From Dipteris shenzhenensis (Eukaryota > Polypodiophyta > Polypodiopsida > Gleicheniales), in the NCBI GenBank assembly GCA_047967505.1, contig CM106541.1: 64,000 bases of DNA; one strand, 5' to 3'. The notes under the pieces are model-generated. The model did not search any database. It saw only the letters and a program-made list of their open reading frames with translations, and had not been told where the DNA came from. Shown in pieces: positions 10,195 to 23,904 of the stretch (positions are counted from its first letter, which is position 1; every line of letters begins with the position of its first letter). A program made the position numbers and the translations under genes.

Positions 10195-11818
10195 AAAATG
10201 GTGTCGATTTTCTCCCTCTTAATCTCCCAAACTTCCATTGTAAGGTGTGTTCTCATGTGATGTTTCTCAATTGTTGTTATCTTGTCAATGGGTATTTGCA
10301 TATTATTAATATGACAATTTTCAGAAGCTGACCTTCACCAACAACTGCTTTGTTTCTAGTGGAACTCACTATGCATGGTGTTTGTTAACACCACCAACTG
10401 GTGTTTATTAACACCTCAAGTAAAATGTACATGTTGTCCCTAGACGGTGTTTATTAACACCACCAAATACATGATTTTCAAACTCTGCCACAAATGCTTT
10501 GTTCCGGTTTTTATACGCAATGAACTGTTTCACAACCAATGAAGTTTTTCATAATCATTGGAATTCCAAATATTAGCTTATTCAATATTGGTAAAATTCC
10601 CACAATCAATGGAAATTTTCCCAAATTTAATGAAGCCTTTCCCAATTTTAATGAAATCCACCCAATTTCAAAATTCCCAAAATGCAACTTTTGTCCCACT
10701 TTATCTAATACTGTGTTTATGTGGTATGGTGAATTTGCATGAGGATTCTAGTTGTTGTCAATACCAAAAGTACACTCATTAAACACATGACGAGAAAGTC
10801 AAGCAAGATGTTCGCTTATAAGAGAGAAATAAACATTAGATCAACACTTTCTTTTGCATATCAAGCACACCTACATGATCTTTACCCTACTCTAGATCAA
10901 TGTCCTATAGGCATGCTTGATTAACAAAAGATGAAAGAGAACCTGCTTTCAAAAACATAAAATAATCGAAAGTAACTCTCACCTTCAAAATAACATGAAA
11001 CATTTAGGAAATCAAAAAGTAAATGATAAGATAATCGAATAAAATCTAGCCTTCAAAACAATACAAAATATATTGGAAGCTCCTTTGAATCAATCAACTC
11101 ATGTTGAAAGTAAAGCTTGATATAGAATATTTGGCAAGTCTCTTTAACCGAGATTCATGGAAACTTAAAGCTGCAACTAAACTTATTAGCAAAACATAAT
11201 AATACATGTGTTATCATTGCGAATCAAACACAACACCTATTTCATCTATTGTTTTTGGACGAAGCTCAAAAATCCTTCCCAAATGAAAAGTTTACTTTGT
11301 GAAAATATCCTTCCCAAATCAAAATTTTACTTTGTGAAAAATTTTTTCCCAAATAAAAAGTTCACTTTGTGGCACTATCATATTCACATAAAAATCTTGT
11401 TTTTTCAATCTATACTTTTGCACCAACATGCAAGAATTTGAAATAATCCTATTTTAGAAATTCTAGCCATACCTAAGTTATTTGTTAATTTAATTATTTT
11501 TAATATTTTTCCTTGATGTGATAAATTTATAAATCCATGAAAGGAGACTTAAATATTTCATGTAAATAACATTGTCACTCGCAATATGCACAAAATTTTT
11601 AAAAATTTTAATAAATAGAAAAAAGACATGATGCCATACGACCCAAGTTTTGTATTGAACCAAAGAATTATAATAGCAATTATAGATATCATTATATGTT
11701 TACATTGAGAGACGTTGCTCTCAGCTGGAGTCTTTGTATAAAATGATATAGATTGAACATATGTTTACAATTTAAATTGTTGCTCTTAAAGAGCCTCAAT
11801 TCGTGCCATCTGCATAAT
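10195..11818. other. AT-rich intergenic with small inverted repeats
   Basis: The stem-loop GGTGTT/AACACC occurs three times (10377-10392, 10400-10415, 10446-10461). From about 10540 to 10690 a short phrase around CCCAATTTTAATGAA recurs in degenerate form, which creates spurious open frames on both strands. Around 11270-11370 the phrase TTCCCAAAT(C/A)AAAA(G/T)TTTACTTTGTG occurs three times. No gene is recognised. Confidence 0.6.
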
Positions 11819-12030
11819 TTGACTCCCCATTATCTTATTGCTCAATATGACAGTCCCTTGCCAGGTGCCATTTGCATTACCTCCCACTTGTCTTGCCAAG
11901 CCTTGCCCCTTGGGTGCATTGACTCCCCATTGTCTTATTGCTCAATGTGACAGTCCCTTGCCAGGTGCCATCTACATTAACTCCCTATTGTCTTGCCAAG
12001 CCTTGACCCTTGGGTGACATCTAGTGCATA
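11819..12030. repeat. ~108-bp tandem duplication
   Basis: Two adjacent copies of a unit containing GACTCCCCATT(A/G)TCTTATTG and CCCTTGCCAGGTGCCAT, about 90% identical by eye. It lies just beyond the 3' end of family T copy 2. Confidence 0.8.
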
Positions 12031-12152
12031 TTTTGACTCTCATTTGACATAGGAGGTGATGACTCTGATTATAATTGTCAATTGGCTTCTTGCCTAGCTC
12101 TTGCCTAGTACCCAAATAAAATCCTTCAATGGACTTCAATACTTCACTTTAA

Positions 12153-15100
12153 TCATGGACATTCTTCATTTGCGTTGTCTCCTTCTACTTCCTCCATGGC
12201 GAGCATCCTTAAAAATTCGTGTATATGCAAAATACTTTGCTGTGGTATTTTTATTTTTCCTTCTACCTCATATCCCATGTGCTTCTTTGATTTCTTTGCC
12301 CTTGAATGCCAAGACACTATGATTGTCTTTGTCGAAACTTGTGAAACCGTTTCATCATTTGGGACCCACTCCTTCATTATACAATTAGTATACAATGTGT
12401 TGTTATCCATATTCTCCTTCCCGCCCTTTGGCTCAATGTACCATACTGCTGTAAATGTTGTAGCTCTCCCTTGATCATCTCTTTGCACATCAGCTACTTT
12501 TGTAACCCTAAACTTCACATTCTCATATTCATCATCCGATGGCCGAACCACAATAAAACAATCGACCTCTATATCTACTTGTGGCATAAACTCTCTCTTC
12601 TTTGGTCCACAATATGGACATGGTAGTAATGTTACAAATTCATTTTCAAAGACTGGAAGTGGGCGCAAATCGTTATGAACATTTGGCCAAAACATATTGC
12701 ATTCTTCCTTGATATCCTTTGAGCCTCGCATTCTCTCAAGGTCCTTTATTAATTTTCATGTCTTGTTAATTACAGTGGTAGTGTGTTCTCTCCAAGTAGG
12801 CTTCGAATCAGGATATCTCTGGAACATTTCCTCTTTGAATGTAATAAATGCTTTTAATCCTTCTATTTCATAGTTAGACCTCTCATTGAATTCTTGTATA
12901 GGAGCCCATGTTGGATACCTTTCCTTACTGGGAATTGAAGTTAGGAGATTGTAAGGTTCTTCAGGTTCCCATTTTGTATCATGAGAATAATGTTGCCATT
13001 GTATTACGGGTTTTTCATTTTAAAGAAAAAAAGAAAGTAGTGTGGATTGGTATGACCTGTCAATGCATCACCACCCGTTTGTATGAAAGGTAGAATGAAG
13101 CTCTTCCAATCATACATTCTTTCAAGCCTCTCACATACTGTACTTTCCTTATGACCACCAACTTGCTTGCCACATCTTTTTACCAAGTCATCTATTGTCT
13201 CCACATCCTTGCATTTAAGCTCTCTTGAGACTATGCTAAAAACCTGATTGATCTCCTCATGTGTATGCCCAACATACAAAATTCCACATTCAACCTCATC
13301 AAGAAGATTCGATGAGCAACTAGCATGGAGCAGAATGCAAACATGAGTACATTCTTATTTTCTCACCAACAATTATTAGCTTGTATTCTCAAAATCAGTG
13401 GTAGGTGACATTTTTTTGCATGTACATAATAGATTTTACAACTTGATTGGTATCATGTAGATGCAAGGAATCAATCCATATATCTGCAAAGAACTTAATT
13501 CCATGCACTAATACTCCACATAGATGTGTCTTTAGAAAGTGCTTTCCTTGTAATTTAGGTGGAGTGGCAACAAAACGAGGCAATGTTGTTGTATTTTGAT
13601 CCATGCCATTTACAATAAGGCACATGTAGTCATCAGGATGCGAAATAGCTTGCTTCTTCCAAAATGCATATTTTTGTCTGAATGTCGAATAAGGTCATGA
13701 TGATATTTTCGGTTTTTTTTGTATAATTCCCTTTGATTTGGACATGTTGCACTCTTAATTGCTCGCTTTAAATCATCACAGACATTGCACTTTGACATTT
13801 TTTGCCTCCTTGGGATTTTAACATATCCAAAGTTCTTCTTCCAAAGAGTATACAAAATATGAGAAGAAGCTACGGCACCCCCTCTTTGCCTTTGCTTTTC
13901 TACAATAGAGTCAAATACTTCGAGCTTTGTCAAGCCCATTGGAAGGTGCATTTCAGTGATCACATCACCAGTAGGGAGTTTGGTAGATATATGGGGTTGA
14001 GGTAAAGCATTTTCATGTATGAAGTCTTGCAAAATTGCTACTACCCTGACAGTTGAGATTCTTGATTTGGACCTTTCTCTATTACCTGAATGCTAAATTT
14101 GTTGCCGCCCTTTGCCTTGGTGACTAAATCCCAATATGTACCATGGGATAATCCAGTAATATTGTGATATGCCTTATTGCAAATCTTTTTTCCATTTACG
14201 AGAGGTTTTACCTTTTGTCTTGAACTTAGCCTTTTATTGCCATTCTGAAGAAAGCAAGAGAGACTTGTGAGAAGGTATTCATTTCTTTTACTTCCGCTTC
14301 TTTGCCACACGTGTCCTCTACATTCCTTGATGTCTGCAAGATCAATGAAGTGCATACATCTTCGCTTGCAACATAGATATCCCAATGCATTTAACATGTT
14401 CTCCTCCTTCATTACTCTCTTCCTCTTTGGTTGCTTTTGTGGATCTTCTAGGATTCCCTTTCTCTTCATGCATATGTATGACCGTTTTCGTTCCTCGTGC
14501 ATGTTGTTATCTATATTTATGCACTTCTTCTCCTCACATTTGTTTGTAACCAAGCATCCATGATTGGTCGTTGCATCCTTGGCCATATCACAATCAAAGT
14601 TATATGTTGAATAATCCTCTATTGATCTCATCCTCGTTTTTAACATACTCTTAGGACCATTCAATGAATTCAATAATCTACGAGAGTATTGAGAACCTTG
14701 AATCTCTTCCACTCCTGAGAGAGCATCGCTCATTGGGACATCTTGCATGGCTTTCACAAATCCACAACCTTGATTGACATCAAGTTTGTTAATATGCATG
14801 AACTCATCCACACTTAACAAGACATCGCTATTGAAACCTTTTCCCTTCTCACTGTGTAAGAATTCATCCACCCCAGATAAGGCTTCGCTTCTAAAATCAT
14901 TTTGTTTCTCGGAACCAATGAACTCATCCACTCCAAATAAGATGTCACTTCTATAATTGAGTACATTGAAATCATCCACATTTGAAGTGATAGAGCCTGG
15001 CACATGGGCATGCTTTTTAGGTCCTTTGATATTGTAGTATACCTTGTATTTATCATTGAAAACCTTGTGCCTCTTTCTCATGTTGAAAAATTGCATGCTC

Positions 15101-15895
15101 CATCTCATATTCTTGCCTACCTCATAGTAGGGATCACATAAGGATGTTATGTTATCAACCATACCATCATCAATGACTTTTAGAATCCTCATCTATGCAA
15201 ATGACCATTGCTCCACTTGTTCAAATCCCAATACTTCACCTTCTAACACCATATTGGAGAATTTGGGAATCTTCCAAGTCCCACTTTCAAGTAAGGGATT
15301 AAGATTTGACCATGTGGCCAAAACTTGAACCCTTATTTGAAAGTGGGACTTGGGAGGATTCCTCAGTAGGGTGTTTAGGATGGATTTCACTCTCAAGTAA
15401 TGGGTTAATATTTGACCATGTGGCCAAATCTTAACCATATTGGGAATTCCCAAACTATGTGAAAATTTCCAAATTACCTAATATAGTGTTTTCTGCTACA
15501 GTCTTATTTGCAAATGATCTCATTTGTAAAATGTCCCCTTAAGTAAAATCCAAGGTGGTGCACTTTGTATTCTTGATAATGTTTGTTGCATAAGTCTCAT
15601 CTTTGTCCCATGCTATAAATGATTTATTGGATGTATTGTAGGGCATAACATCTCCAAGTTTTTCCATATCTCCACATTTATACTTTAGCTCAACATGTGT
15701 GCTGAGAATCTTTGATACAGTAACTGCCACCTTATCTTTGCCAAGTCTTCGAAAGTGGCAAACTGAATTGGGATCACTATCATGGATTGTAGCAAATGCA
15801 ACTACTTCTCTTTTGCTACATAAAATCACTCCATCCCTGGAACAAAATCTATAGCCATCTCTTTTGTGAGAGTCCTTTGCAAGAAAGCTACAATA
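12153..15895 (-). pseudogene. Family T transposase-like gene, copy 2, decayed
   Basis: Read on the minus strand, this has the same domain order as copy 1. A DUF8039-like start lies at 15895-15540 (HKRDGYRFCSRDG, then LGKDKVAV). A variable region with CCKRRC follows at 15192-14041, then MSKCNVCDDLK at 14032-13610, NGMDQNTTTLPRF at 13625-13395, and YVGHTHEEINQVFS at 13279. The C-terminal module with FIVVRPSDDEYE and FTAVWYIEP lies at 12731-12153. It is broken by stops and frameshifts and by a roughly 345-bp non-coding repeat block at 15193-15540. In the segment matching LQLDNC the Asp codon reads AAT (Asn), so this copy has lost a probable catalytic residue. Confidence 0.78.
15193..15540. repeat. 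Repeat block inside family T copy 2
   Basis: A 25-bp near-perfect inverted repeat (15273-15297 and 15330-15354) encloses GATTTGACCATGTGGCCAAA. A related direct copy of the phrase AAGTAATGGGTTAATATTTG...GTGGCCAAA follows at about 15394-15436. The block interrupts the coding similarity to copy 1, so it is an insertion or a decayed intron. Confidence 0.75.
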
Positions 15896-18800
15896 CCAAC
15901 AATTACATAAATATTAGTCTCTTTTTAATAATCTACTCATTTATTATAATTTTCTGATCACGTACTCATCAGATGGATATGCCACTTTGCATGCAACTCA
16001 ATAACACCTACGTTGAGGTGCATGCAAAGTATTGTGCCCATCGTCTATGCTTTGCATGGTATATCATGCATTAAACACCATTTGTGCCTCAGTGTCATAC
16101 ACAACCATAAAAAACACGGTCCTAGGTGTGTCATTCAAACAAGTACTTATCAGATGGGGGCTCCACTTTGCATGCAAGTCAGATATGCTTTGCATGGTCG
16201 ATCATGCATTATACACCGTTTTCCACCTAATGATATGCACATCCGTAAAAAAACATGCCCTAAGGTGTGTTATCTAACCAAGTACTTATCGGATGGGTGT
16301 GCCTCTTTGAAAACAAGTCAATACCATTGAGGTTTTGGTGTAGGAAAAGTATTGTGTCCATCAGATATTCTTTGCATGGTCGATCGAGCATTAAATACTA
16401 GTTTTGCCTTAGTGTCATGCACATCCATAAAAAAATATGCTGCTAGTTATGTTATCCAATCAGGTACTTATGGGATGGGCATGCCACTTTGCATGTAAGT
16501 ACATCCCACCTAGCTTAAGGTGTGTGCAAAGTATTGTACCCATCAGATATGCTTTGCATTATCGATAAAGCATAAAATACCGTTTTTGCCTTAGTGTTAT
16601 GCACAACCATAAAAAAACACGGTCCTAGGTGTGCTATTCAAACAAGTACTTCTTAGATGGGGGCTCCACTTTGCATGCAAGTCCATTTAAACTAGGTTGA
16701 GCTGTGTGCAAAGTATTGTGACCATCGTATATGCTTTGCATGTCGATCATGCATTATACACCATTGTTTACCTAGTGATATGCACATCCGTAAAAAAGCA
16801 CGCCCTTAGGTGTCTTATCTAACCAAGTACTTATCGGATGGGTGTGCTGTCAATACCACCTAGGTTGAGGCATAGGAAAAGTATTGTGCCCATCGGATAT
16901 CCTTTGCATTGTCGATCGAGCATTAAATACCATTTTTGCTCGTGTCATGCAAAAACACGCTGCTAGGTATGTTATCCGATCAAGTACTTATGGGATGGGC
17001 ATGCCACTTTGCATGTAATTTCATTCCACCTACGGTGGATAATTCGTGATCAACCATGCAAAGCATATCTGATGGTCACAATACTTTGCACGCACCTCAA
17101 CTTAAAACAACATTTTTGCCTTAGTGTCATGCACAATCATAAAAAAACACGGTCCTAGGTGTGTTATTCAAACAAGTACTTCTCAGATGGGGGCTCCACT
17201 TTGCATGCAAGTCCATTTCAACTAGGTTAAGGTGTGTGCAAAGTATTGTGACCATCGGATATGCTTTCCTTGGTCGATCATGCATTATACACCATTTTTT
17301 CTCTAGTGATATGCACATCCAAAAAAAACAGGCCCTTAGGTGTGTTATCCAGCCAAGTACTTATCTGATGGGTGTGTCTCTTTGAGAACATGTCAATACC
17401 ACCTAGGTTGAGGCATAGGAAAAGTATTTTGCCCATCCGATATTCTTTGCATTGTCGATCGAGCATCAAATATCATTTTTGCTCTAGTGTCATGCACATC
17501 CGTAAAAAAGCATGCTGGTAGGTATGTTATCCGATCAAGTACTTATGGGATGGGCATGCCACTTTGCATGTAAGTTAATTCCACCTAGTTGAAGATGTGT
17601 GCAAAGTGTTGTGCCCATCGGATATGCTTTGCCTTGTCGATCAAGCATAAAACACAGTTTTTGCCTTAGTGTCATGCACATTTGTAAAAAAACACGCTGC
17701 TAGGCATGTTATTCGATCAAGTACTTATGGGATGGGTGCTCCACTTTGTATGCAAGTCTGGTTCAACTAGGTTGAGGTGTGTGCAAAGTATTGTGACCAT
17801 CGTATATGCTTTGCATGGTTGATCACGCATTATCCACCATTTTTCCCGTAGTGATATGCACATCCACAAAAAAACATGCCCTTAGGTATGTTATCTGACC
17901 AAGTACTTATCGGATGGGTATGCCTCTATGAGAACGATCATAAAAAAGCACGGTCCTAGGTGTGTTATTCAAACAAGTACTTATCGGATGGAAGCTCCAC
18001 TTTGCACACAAGTATCTTTCAACTAGGTTGAGGTGTGTGCAAAGTATTGTGACCATTGGATATGCTTTGCATGGTCGATCACCCATTATACACCGTTTTT
18101 TCCCTAGTGATATGCACATCCCCAAAAAAAGACGCCCTTAGGTGTGTTATCTGACCAAGTACTTATCGGATGGGTGTGCCTATTTTAAAACATGTCAATA
18201 CAACCTAGGTTCAGGTGTAGGAAAATTTTTGTGCCCATTGGATATGCTTTGCATGGTCGATCGAGCATTACATGCCATTTTTGCCTTGGTGTCATGCACA
18301 TCCATAAAAAAACACACTACTAGGTATGTTATCCGATCAAGTACTTATGGGATGGGCATGCTACTTTGAATGTAAGTGGATTCCACCAAGTTTAAGGTGT
18401 GTGCAAAGTATTGTACTCATCAGATATGCTTTGCATTGTCGATCAAGCATAAAACTCCATTTTTGCCTTAGTGTCATGCATAACCATAAAAAAACACGGT
18501 CCTAGGTGTGTTATTCAAACAAGTACTTATCGGAGGGGGGCTCCACTTTTAATGCAAGTATCTTTCAACTAGGTTGAGGTGCGTGCAAAGTATTGTAACC
18601 ATTGGATATGCTTTGCATGGTCGATCACACATTATACACCGTTTTTCCCCTAGTGATATGCATATCCGTAAAAAAACACGCCCTTAGGTGTGTTATCTGA
18701 CCATGTACTTACCGAATGGGTGTGCCTATTTGAAAACATGTCAATACCACCTAGATTGAGGGTAGGAAAAGTATTGTGTCCATCGGATATGCTTTGCATG

Positions 18801-20317
18801 GTCGATTGAGCATTAAATACCATTTTTGCCTTGGTGTCATGCACATCTGAAAAAAACACGCTACTAGATATGTTATCCGATCAACTACTTATGGGATGGG
18901 CATGCCACTTTGCATGTATGTCAATTCCACCTAGTTTAAGGTGTGTGCAAAGTATTTTACTCATCAGATATGCTTTGCATTGTCGATCAAGCATAAAACT
19001 CCGTTTTTGCCTTAGTGTTATGCACAACCATAAAGAAACACGGTCCTACGTGTGTTATTCAAACAAGTACTTATCAGATGGGGGCTCCACTTTGCATGCA
19101 AGTATCTCTCAACTAGGTTGATATGTGTGCAAAGTATTGTAACCATCGGATATGCTTTGCATGGTCGATCACGCATTGTATACCGTTTTTTCCCTAGTGA
19201 TATGCACATCCGTAAAAAAACATGCCCTTAGGTGTGTTATCCAACCAAGTACTTATTTGATCGGTGTGCCTCTTTGAGAACATGTCAATACCACTTGGGT
19301 TGAGGCATAAGGAAAGTATTCTGCCCACCAAATATACTTTGCATTGTCGATCGAGCATTAAATACCATTTTTGCTCTAGTGTCATGCACATCCATAAAAA
19401 AACACGCTGCTAAGTATGTTATCCGATCAAGTACTTATGGGATGGGCGTTCGAATTTGCATGTAAGTTGATTCCACCTAGTTGAAGGTGGGTGCAAAGTA
19501 TTGTTCCCATCACATATGCTTTGCATTGTGGATCAAGCATAGAACACCGTTTTTACCTTAGTGTCATGCACAACCTTAAAAAAACACGGTTCTAGGTGTG
19601 TTATTCAAACAAGTACTTCTCAGATGGGGGCTCCACTTTGCACACAGGTTTATTTCAACTAGGTTGAGGTGTATGCAAAGTATTGTCACCATCGGATATG
19701 CTTTGCATGGTCGATCACGCATTATCCACTGTTTTTCCCGTAGTGATATGCACATCCGCAAAAAAACACGCCCTTAGGTATGTTATTTGACCAAGTACTT
19801 ATCGAATGGGTGTGCCTCTTTGAGAAAATTTCAATACCACCTAGGTTGAGGCATAGGAAAAGTGTTGTGCCCATCGGATATTCTTTGAATGGTCGATCGA
19901 GCATTAAATACTGTTTTTGCTCTAGTGTCATGCACATCCGTAAAAAAACAAGCTGCTAGGTATGTTATCCGATCAAGTACTTATGGGATGGGCGTGCCAC
20001 TTTGCATGTAAGTCAATTCCACCTAGTTGAAGGTATGTGAAAAGTATTGTGCCCATCGGATATGCTTTGCATTGTCGATCAAGCATAAAACACCGTTTTT
20101 GCCTTAGTGTCATGCACAACCATAAAAAACATGGTCCTAGTGTGTTATTGAAACAAGTACTTATTGGATGGGGGCTCCACTTTGCACGCAAGTCTGTTTC
20201 AACTAGGTTGAGGTGTGTGCAAAGTTATGTCACCATCGGATATGCTTTGCATGGTCGATCACACATTATATAACGTTTTTCCGGTAGTGATATGCACATC
20301 TGCAAAAGCCACGCTGC

Positions 20318-20780
20318 TAGGCATTAAACATTGTTTTGCCCTTAGTGTCATGCACAATCATCAAAAAACGTGGTCCTAGATGTGTTATTCGACTAAGTAC
20401 TTATGGAAGGGGCACACCACTTTACATGTAAGTCAATAATACCTAGGTTGAGATGTGTGCAAAGTATTGTGACAATCGAATATGCATTGCATTGTCGATC
20501 AAGCATAAAACATCGTTTTTACCTTAGTGTCATGGACAACCAATAAAAAACATGGTCCTAGGTGTGATATTCAAAAAAGTACTTATCGGATGGGGGAGCC
20601 ACTTTGCAAGAAAGTCAATTTCAACTAGGTTCATGTGTGTGGATAGTATTGTGTCTACCAGTTATGCTTTGCATGGGGGATCACACATTATATACCGTTT
20701 TTCCCCTAGTGTTATGCACATTCGTCAAAGAACACGCTCTTAGGTGTATTATCATACCAAGTACTTATTGAATGGGCGTG
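20318..20780. repeat. Variant satellite block, first copy
   Basis: A block of divergent monomers (starting GGCATTAAACATTGTTTTG, containing GGGGGAGCCACTTTGCAAG) is almost identical to 22376-22838, 2,058 bp to the right. It differs from the regular A-B-C monomers. Confidence 0.85.
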
Positions 20781-22375
20781 CCACTTTGCATGTAAGTCAA
20801 TTCCACCTAGTTGAAGGTGTGTGCAAAGTATTGTGCCCATCGGATACGCTTTGCGTTGTCGATCAAGCATAAAACACTGTTTTTGCCTTAGTGTCCTGCA
20901 CAACCATAAAAAAATAGAGTCCTAGGTGTGTTATTCAAACAAGTACTTATCGGATGGGGGCTCTACTTTACACGCAAGTCCGCTTCAACTAGGTTGAGGT
21001 GGTGCAAAGTATTATCACCACCGGATATGCTTTGCATGGTCAATCATGCATTATACAACGTTTTTCCTATAGTGATATGCACATCCGGAAAAAAACACAC
21101 CCTTAGGTATGTTATCTGACCAAGTCCTTATCGGATGGATGTGCCTATTTGAGAAAATTTCAATACCAACTAGGTTAAGGCATAGGAAAAGTATTCTTCC
21201 CATCAGATATGCTTTGCATGGTCAATCGAGCATTAACTACCATTTTTGCCTTAGTGTCTAGCACATCCGAAAAAAACACGCTACTAGGTGTGTTATCCGA
21301 TCAAGTACTTATGCAATGGGAATGCCACTTTGCATGTAAGTCAATTCCACCTAGTGTAAGGTGTGTGCAAAGTTTTATGCCCATCGGATATGCTTTGCAT
21401 TGTCGATCAAGCATAAAACACCATTTTTGCCTTAGTGTCATGCACAACCATAAAAAAACATGTTCCTAGGTGTGTTATTCAAACAAGTACTTCTCAGATG
21501 GGGACTCCACTTTGCATGCAAGTTTGTTTCAACTAGGTTGATGTTTGTGCAAAGTATTGTGACCATCGGATATGCTTTTCATGGTCAATCACGCATTATC
21601 CACCATTTTTCCCGTAGTGATATGTACATCCGCAAAAAAGCATGCCCTTAGGTATGTTATCTGACCAAGTACTTATCGGATGGGTGTGCCTCTTTGAGAA
21701 CATTTCAATATCACCTAGGTTGAGGCATAGGAAAAGTATTGCACCCATTGGATATCCTTTGCATGGTCGATCGAGCATTAAATACTATTTTTGCTCTAGT
21801 GTCTTGCACATCCGTAAAAAAGCACGCTGCTAGGTATGTTATCCGATCAAGTACTTATGGGATTGGTGGTCCACTTTGCATGTAAGTCAATTTCACCTAG
21901 TTTAAGGTGTGTGAAATGTATTATGCCCATCGTATATGCTTTGCATTGTCGATCAAGCATAAAACACCGTTTTTGCCTTAGTATCATGCACATCCATAAA
22001 AAAACATGCTGCTAGGTATGTTATGTGATCAAGTACTTATGGGATGGATGATCCACTTTGCACGCAAGTCCATTTCAACTAGGTTGAGGTGCATTCAAAA
22101 TATTGTGACCATTGGATATGCTTTGGTCGATCATGCATTATCCACCATTTTTGCCGTAATGATATGCACATCCGCAAAAAAACATGCCCTTACGTATGTT
22201 ATCTAACCAAGTACTTATCGAATGGGTATACCTCTTTGAGAACATTTCAATACCACCTAGGTTGAGGAGTAGGAAAAGTATTGTGCCCATCGAATATCCT
22301 TTACATGGTCGATCGAGCATTAAATGCCATTTTTGCTCTAGTGTCATGCACATCTGTAAAAAAACACATTGCTAG

Positions 22376-22838
22376 GCATTAAACATTGTTTTGCCCTTAG
22401 TGTCATACGCAATCATCAAAAAACGCGGTCCTAGATGTGCTATTCGACTAAGTACTTATGGAAAGGGCACGCCACTTTGCATGTAAGTCAATAATACCTA
22501 GGTTGAGATGTGTGCAAAGTATTGTGACGATCGAATATGCGTTGCATTGTCGATCAAGCATAAAACATCGTTTTTACCTTAGTGTCATGGACAACCAATA
22601 AAAAACATGGTCCTAGGTGTGATATTCAAAAAAGTACTTATCGGATGGGGGAGCCACTTTGCAAGAAAGTCAATTTCAACTAGGTTCATGTGTGTGGATA
22701 GTATTGTGTCTACCGGTTATGCTTTGCATGGGGGATCACACATTATACACCGTTTTCCCCCTAGTGTTATGCACATTCGTCAAAGAACACGCTCTTAGGT
22801 GTATTATCATACCAAGTACTTATTGAATGGGTGTTCCA
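22376..22838. repeat. Variant satellite block, second copy
   Basis: Near-identical repeat of 20318-20780, with only a handful of differences by eye. This indicates a later amplification step or unequal exchange inside the array. Confidence 0.85.
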
Positions 22839-23270
22839 CTTTGCATGGAACACCATACAACCGCTTTTGAGGCACGTGTAAAGTATTGTGCCCATCGGAT
22901 ATGCTTTGCATGGTAGATTGAGTAATAAATACTGTTTTTGCCTTGGTGTCATGTAGAACCGTCAAAAAATGCGATCCTAGGTGTGTTTTTCAAACAAGTA
23001 CTTATCGGATGGGGATGCCACTTTGCACACAAGTCAATACTACCTAGGTTGAGGAATGTGCAAAGTCTTGTGTCCATTGGATATGATTTGCATAGTCGAT
23101 CGCACATTATACACCATTTTGTTCCTAGTGTTATGCACAATCGTCATAAAATATGTTTGTAGGTGTGTTATTTGAACAAGTACTTATGGGATGGGTGCAC
23201 CACTTTGTATGCAAGTCAATACAACCTTGGGTGAGGCGTGTACAAAGTTTTGTGCCCATTGGAGAAATGT

Positions 23271-23588
23271 AGATGCGATAATGTTAGCAAATTCTCGGTA
23301 TGTGTATATGTGTGTGTGTGTGGCAAACAATTTTGATACAACAAAGTAAACACCTAGTGCACAAATTATGTACTTCATACCTTGAGTATTGTGTCAAAAT
23401 AAAAGCCGAAATAAGCTTGTTGATGAGGATAAATATGCCCTTGTAAATACGCCCTTGAATAAAAGCACAGTTGTCGTATGACCACGATAGGATCGCTTTG
23501 ACACCTGTGATTTTGCCCACATGTAAGTTTGCAAATAGTATAAAAAATCGTATAATAATATATTAATAGTTTGCAAATGGTATAGAAT
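23271..23588. other. Satellite edge and short intergenic stretch
   Basis: The satellite similarity fades near 23270. A short TG run lies at about 23309-23322. No gene is recognised. Confidence 0.5.
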
Positions 23589-23593
23589 ACACG

Positions 23594-23610
23594 ATTCAAA
23601 ATTTTTGGAC
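23594..23610. repeat. Candidate terminal inverted repeat, left
   Basis: ATTCAAAATTTTTGGAC here is the exact reverse complement of 33197-33213. The preceding bases CACG pair with TAGTG at the other end with one mismatch, so the right end reads CACTA outward in. TTGGACTTT recurs nearby at about 23624, as subterminal repeats often do. I found no clear target-site duplication. Confidence 0.45.
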
Positions 23611-23904
23611 TTTCTCTCCTAGTTTGGACTTTTTCTAGAGCTTATTTTCTCCACTCAACTTCACTTCGTGAGCTCAAAGATTGGGTTTTTTAGAGCACTA
23701 AATGTGTCACTTATATACAAATATGGCCTTTCTAAGCTAAAAGTCAAGTGGTGACCTCTAATTTTAAAAAAAATGGCTCAACGAAGCTATAATTCCCAAA
23801 CTCATGCATGGTGCCCCCATCCAATAACTATAATAATAATAATAGTAGTCTCCTAACTCTAGTTCAATTTTAACACTATGAAGTGAAAATATGATACCAT
23901 ATGA

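Larger units (their letters stand above)
15960..23270. repeat. ~182-bp satellite array with trimeric higher-order repeat
   Basis: About 40 tandem monomers of 181-183 bp, recognisable by AAGTACTTAT(C/G)GGATGGG, GTGCAAAGTATTGTG and CATCGGATATGCTTTGCAT. Three monomer types alternate: type A (GGTCCTAGGTGTGTTATTC, GGGGGCTCCAC), type B (GCCCTTAGGTGTGTTATC, TGTGCCTCTTTGAGAAC) and type C (GCTGCTAGGTATGTTATCC, GGCATGCCACTTTGCATG). Type A landmarks (CTCCAC) at 17995, 18541, 19085, 19631 and 20175 are 544-546 bp apart, which is three monomers. Some monomers are shortened near 16142-16281, 16827-16984 and 17733-17995. The many 60-95-codon frames here are shadows of the repeat. Confidence 0.95.

Noticed and set aside
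15960-23270. Dozens of 60-96-codon frames with recurring phrases such as a Cys-Ile-Ser-Leu or Leu-Asp-Arg-Pro start
   Set aside because: They recur with the satellite period on both strands and are shadows of the monomer, not genes.
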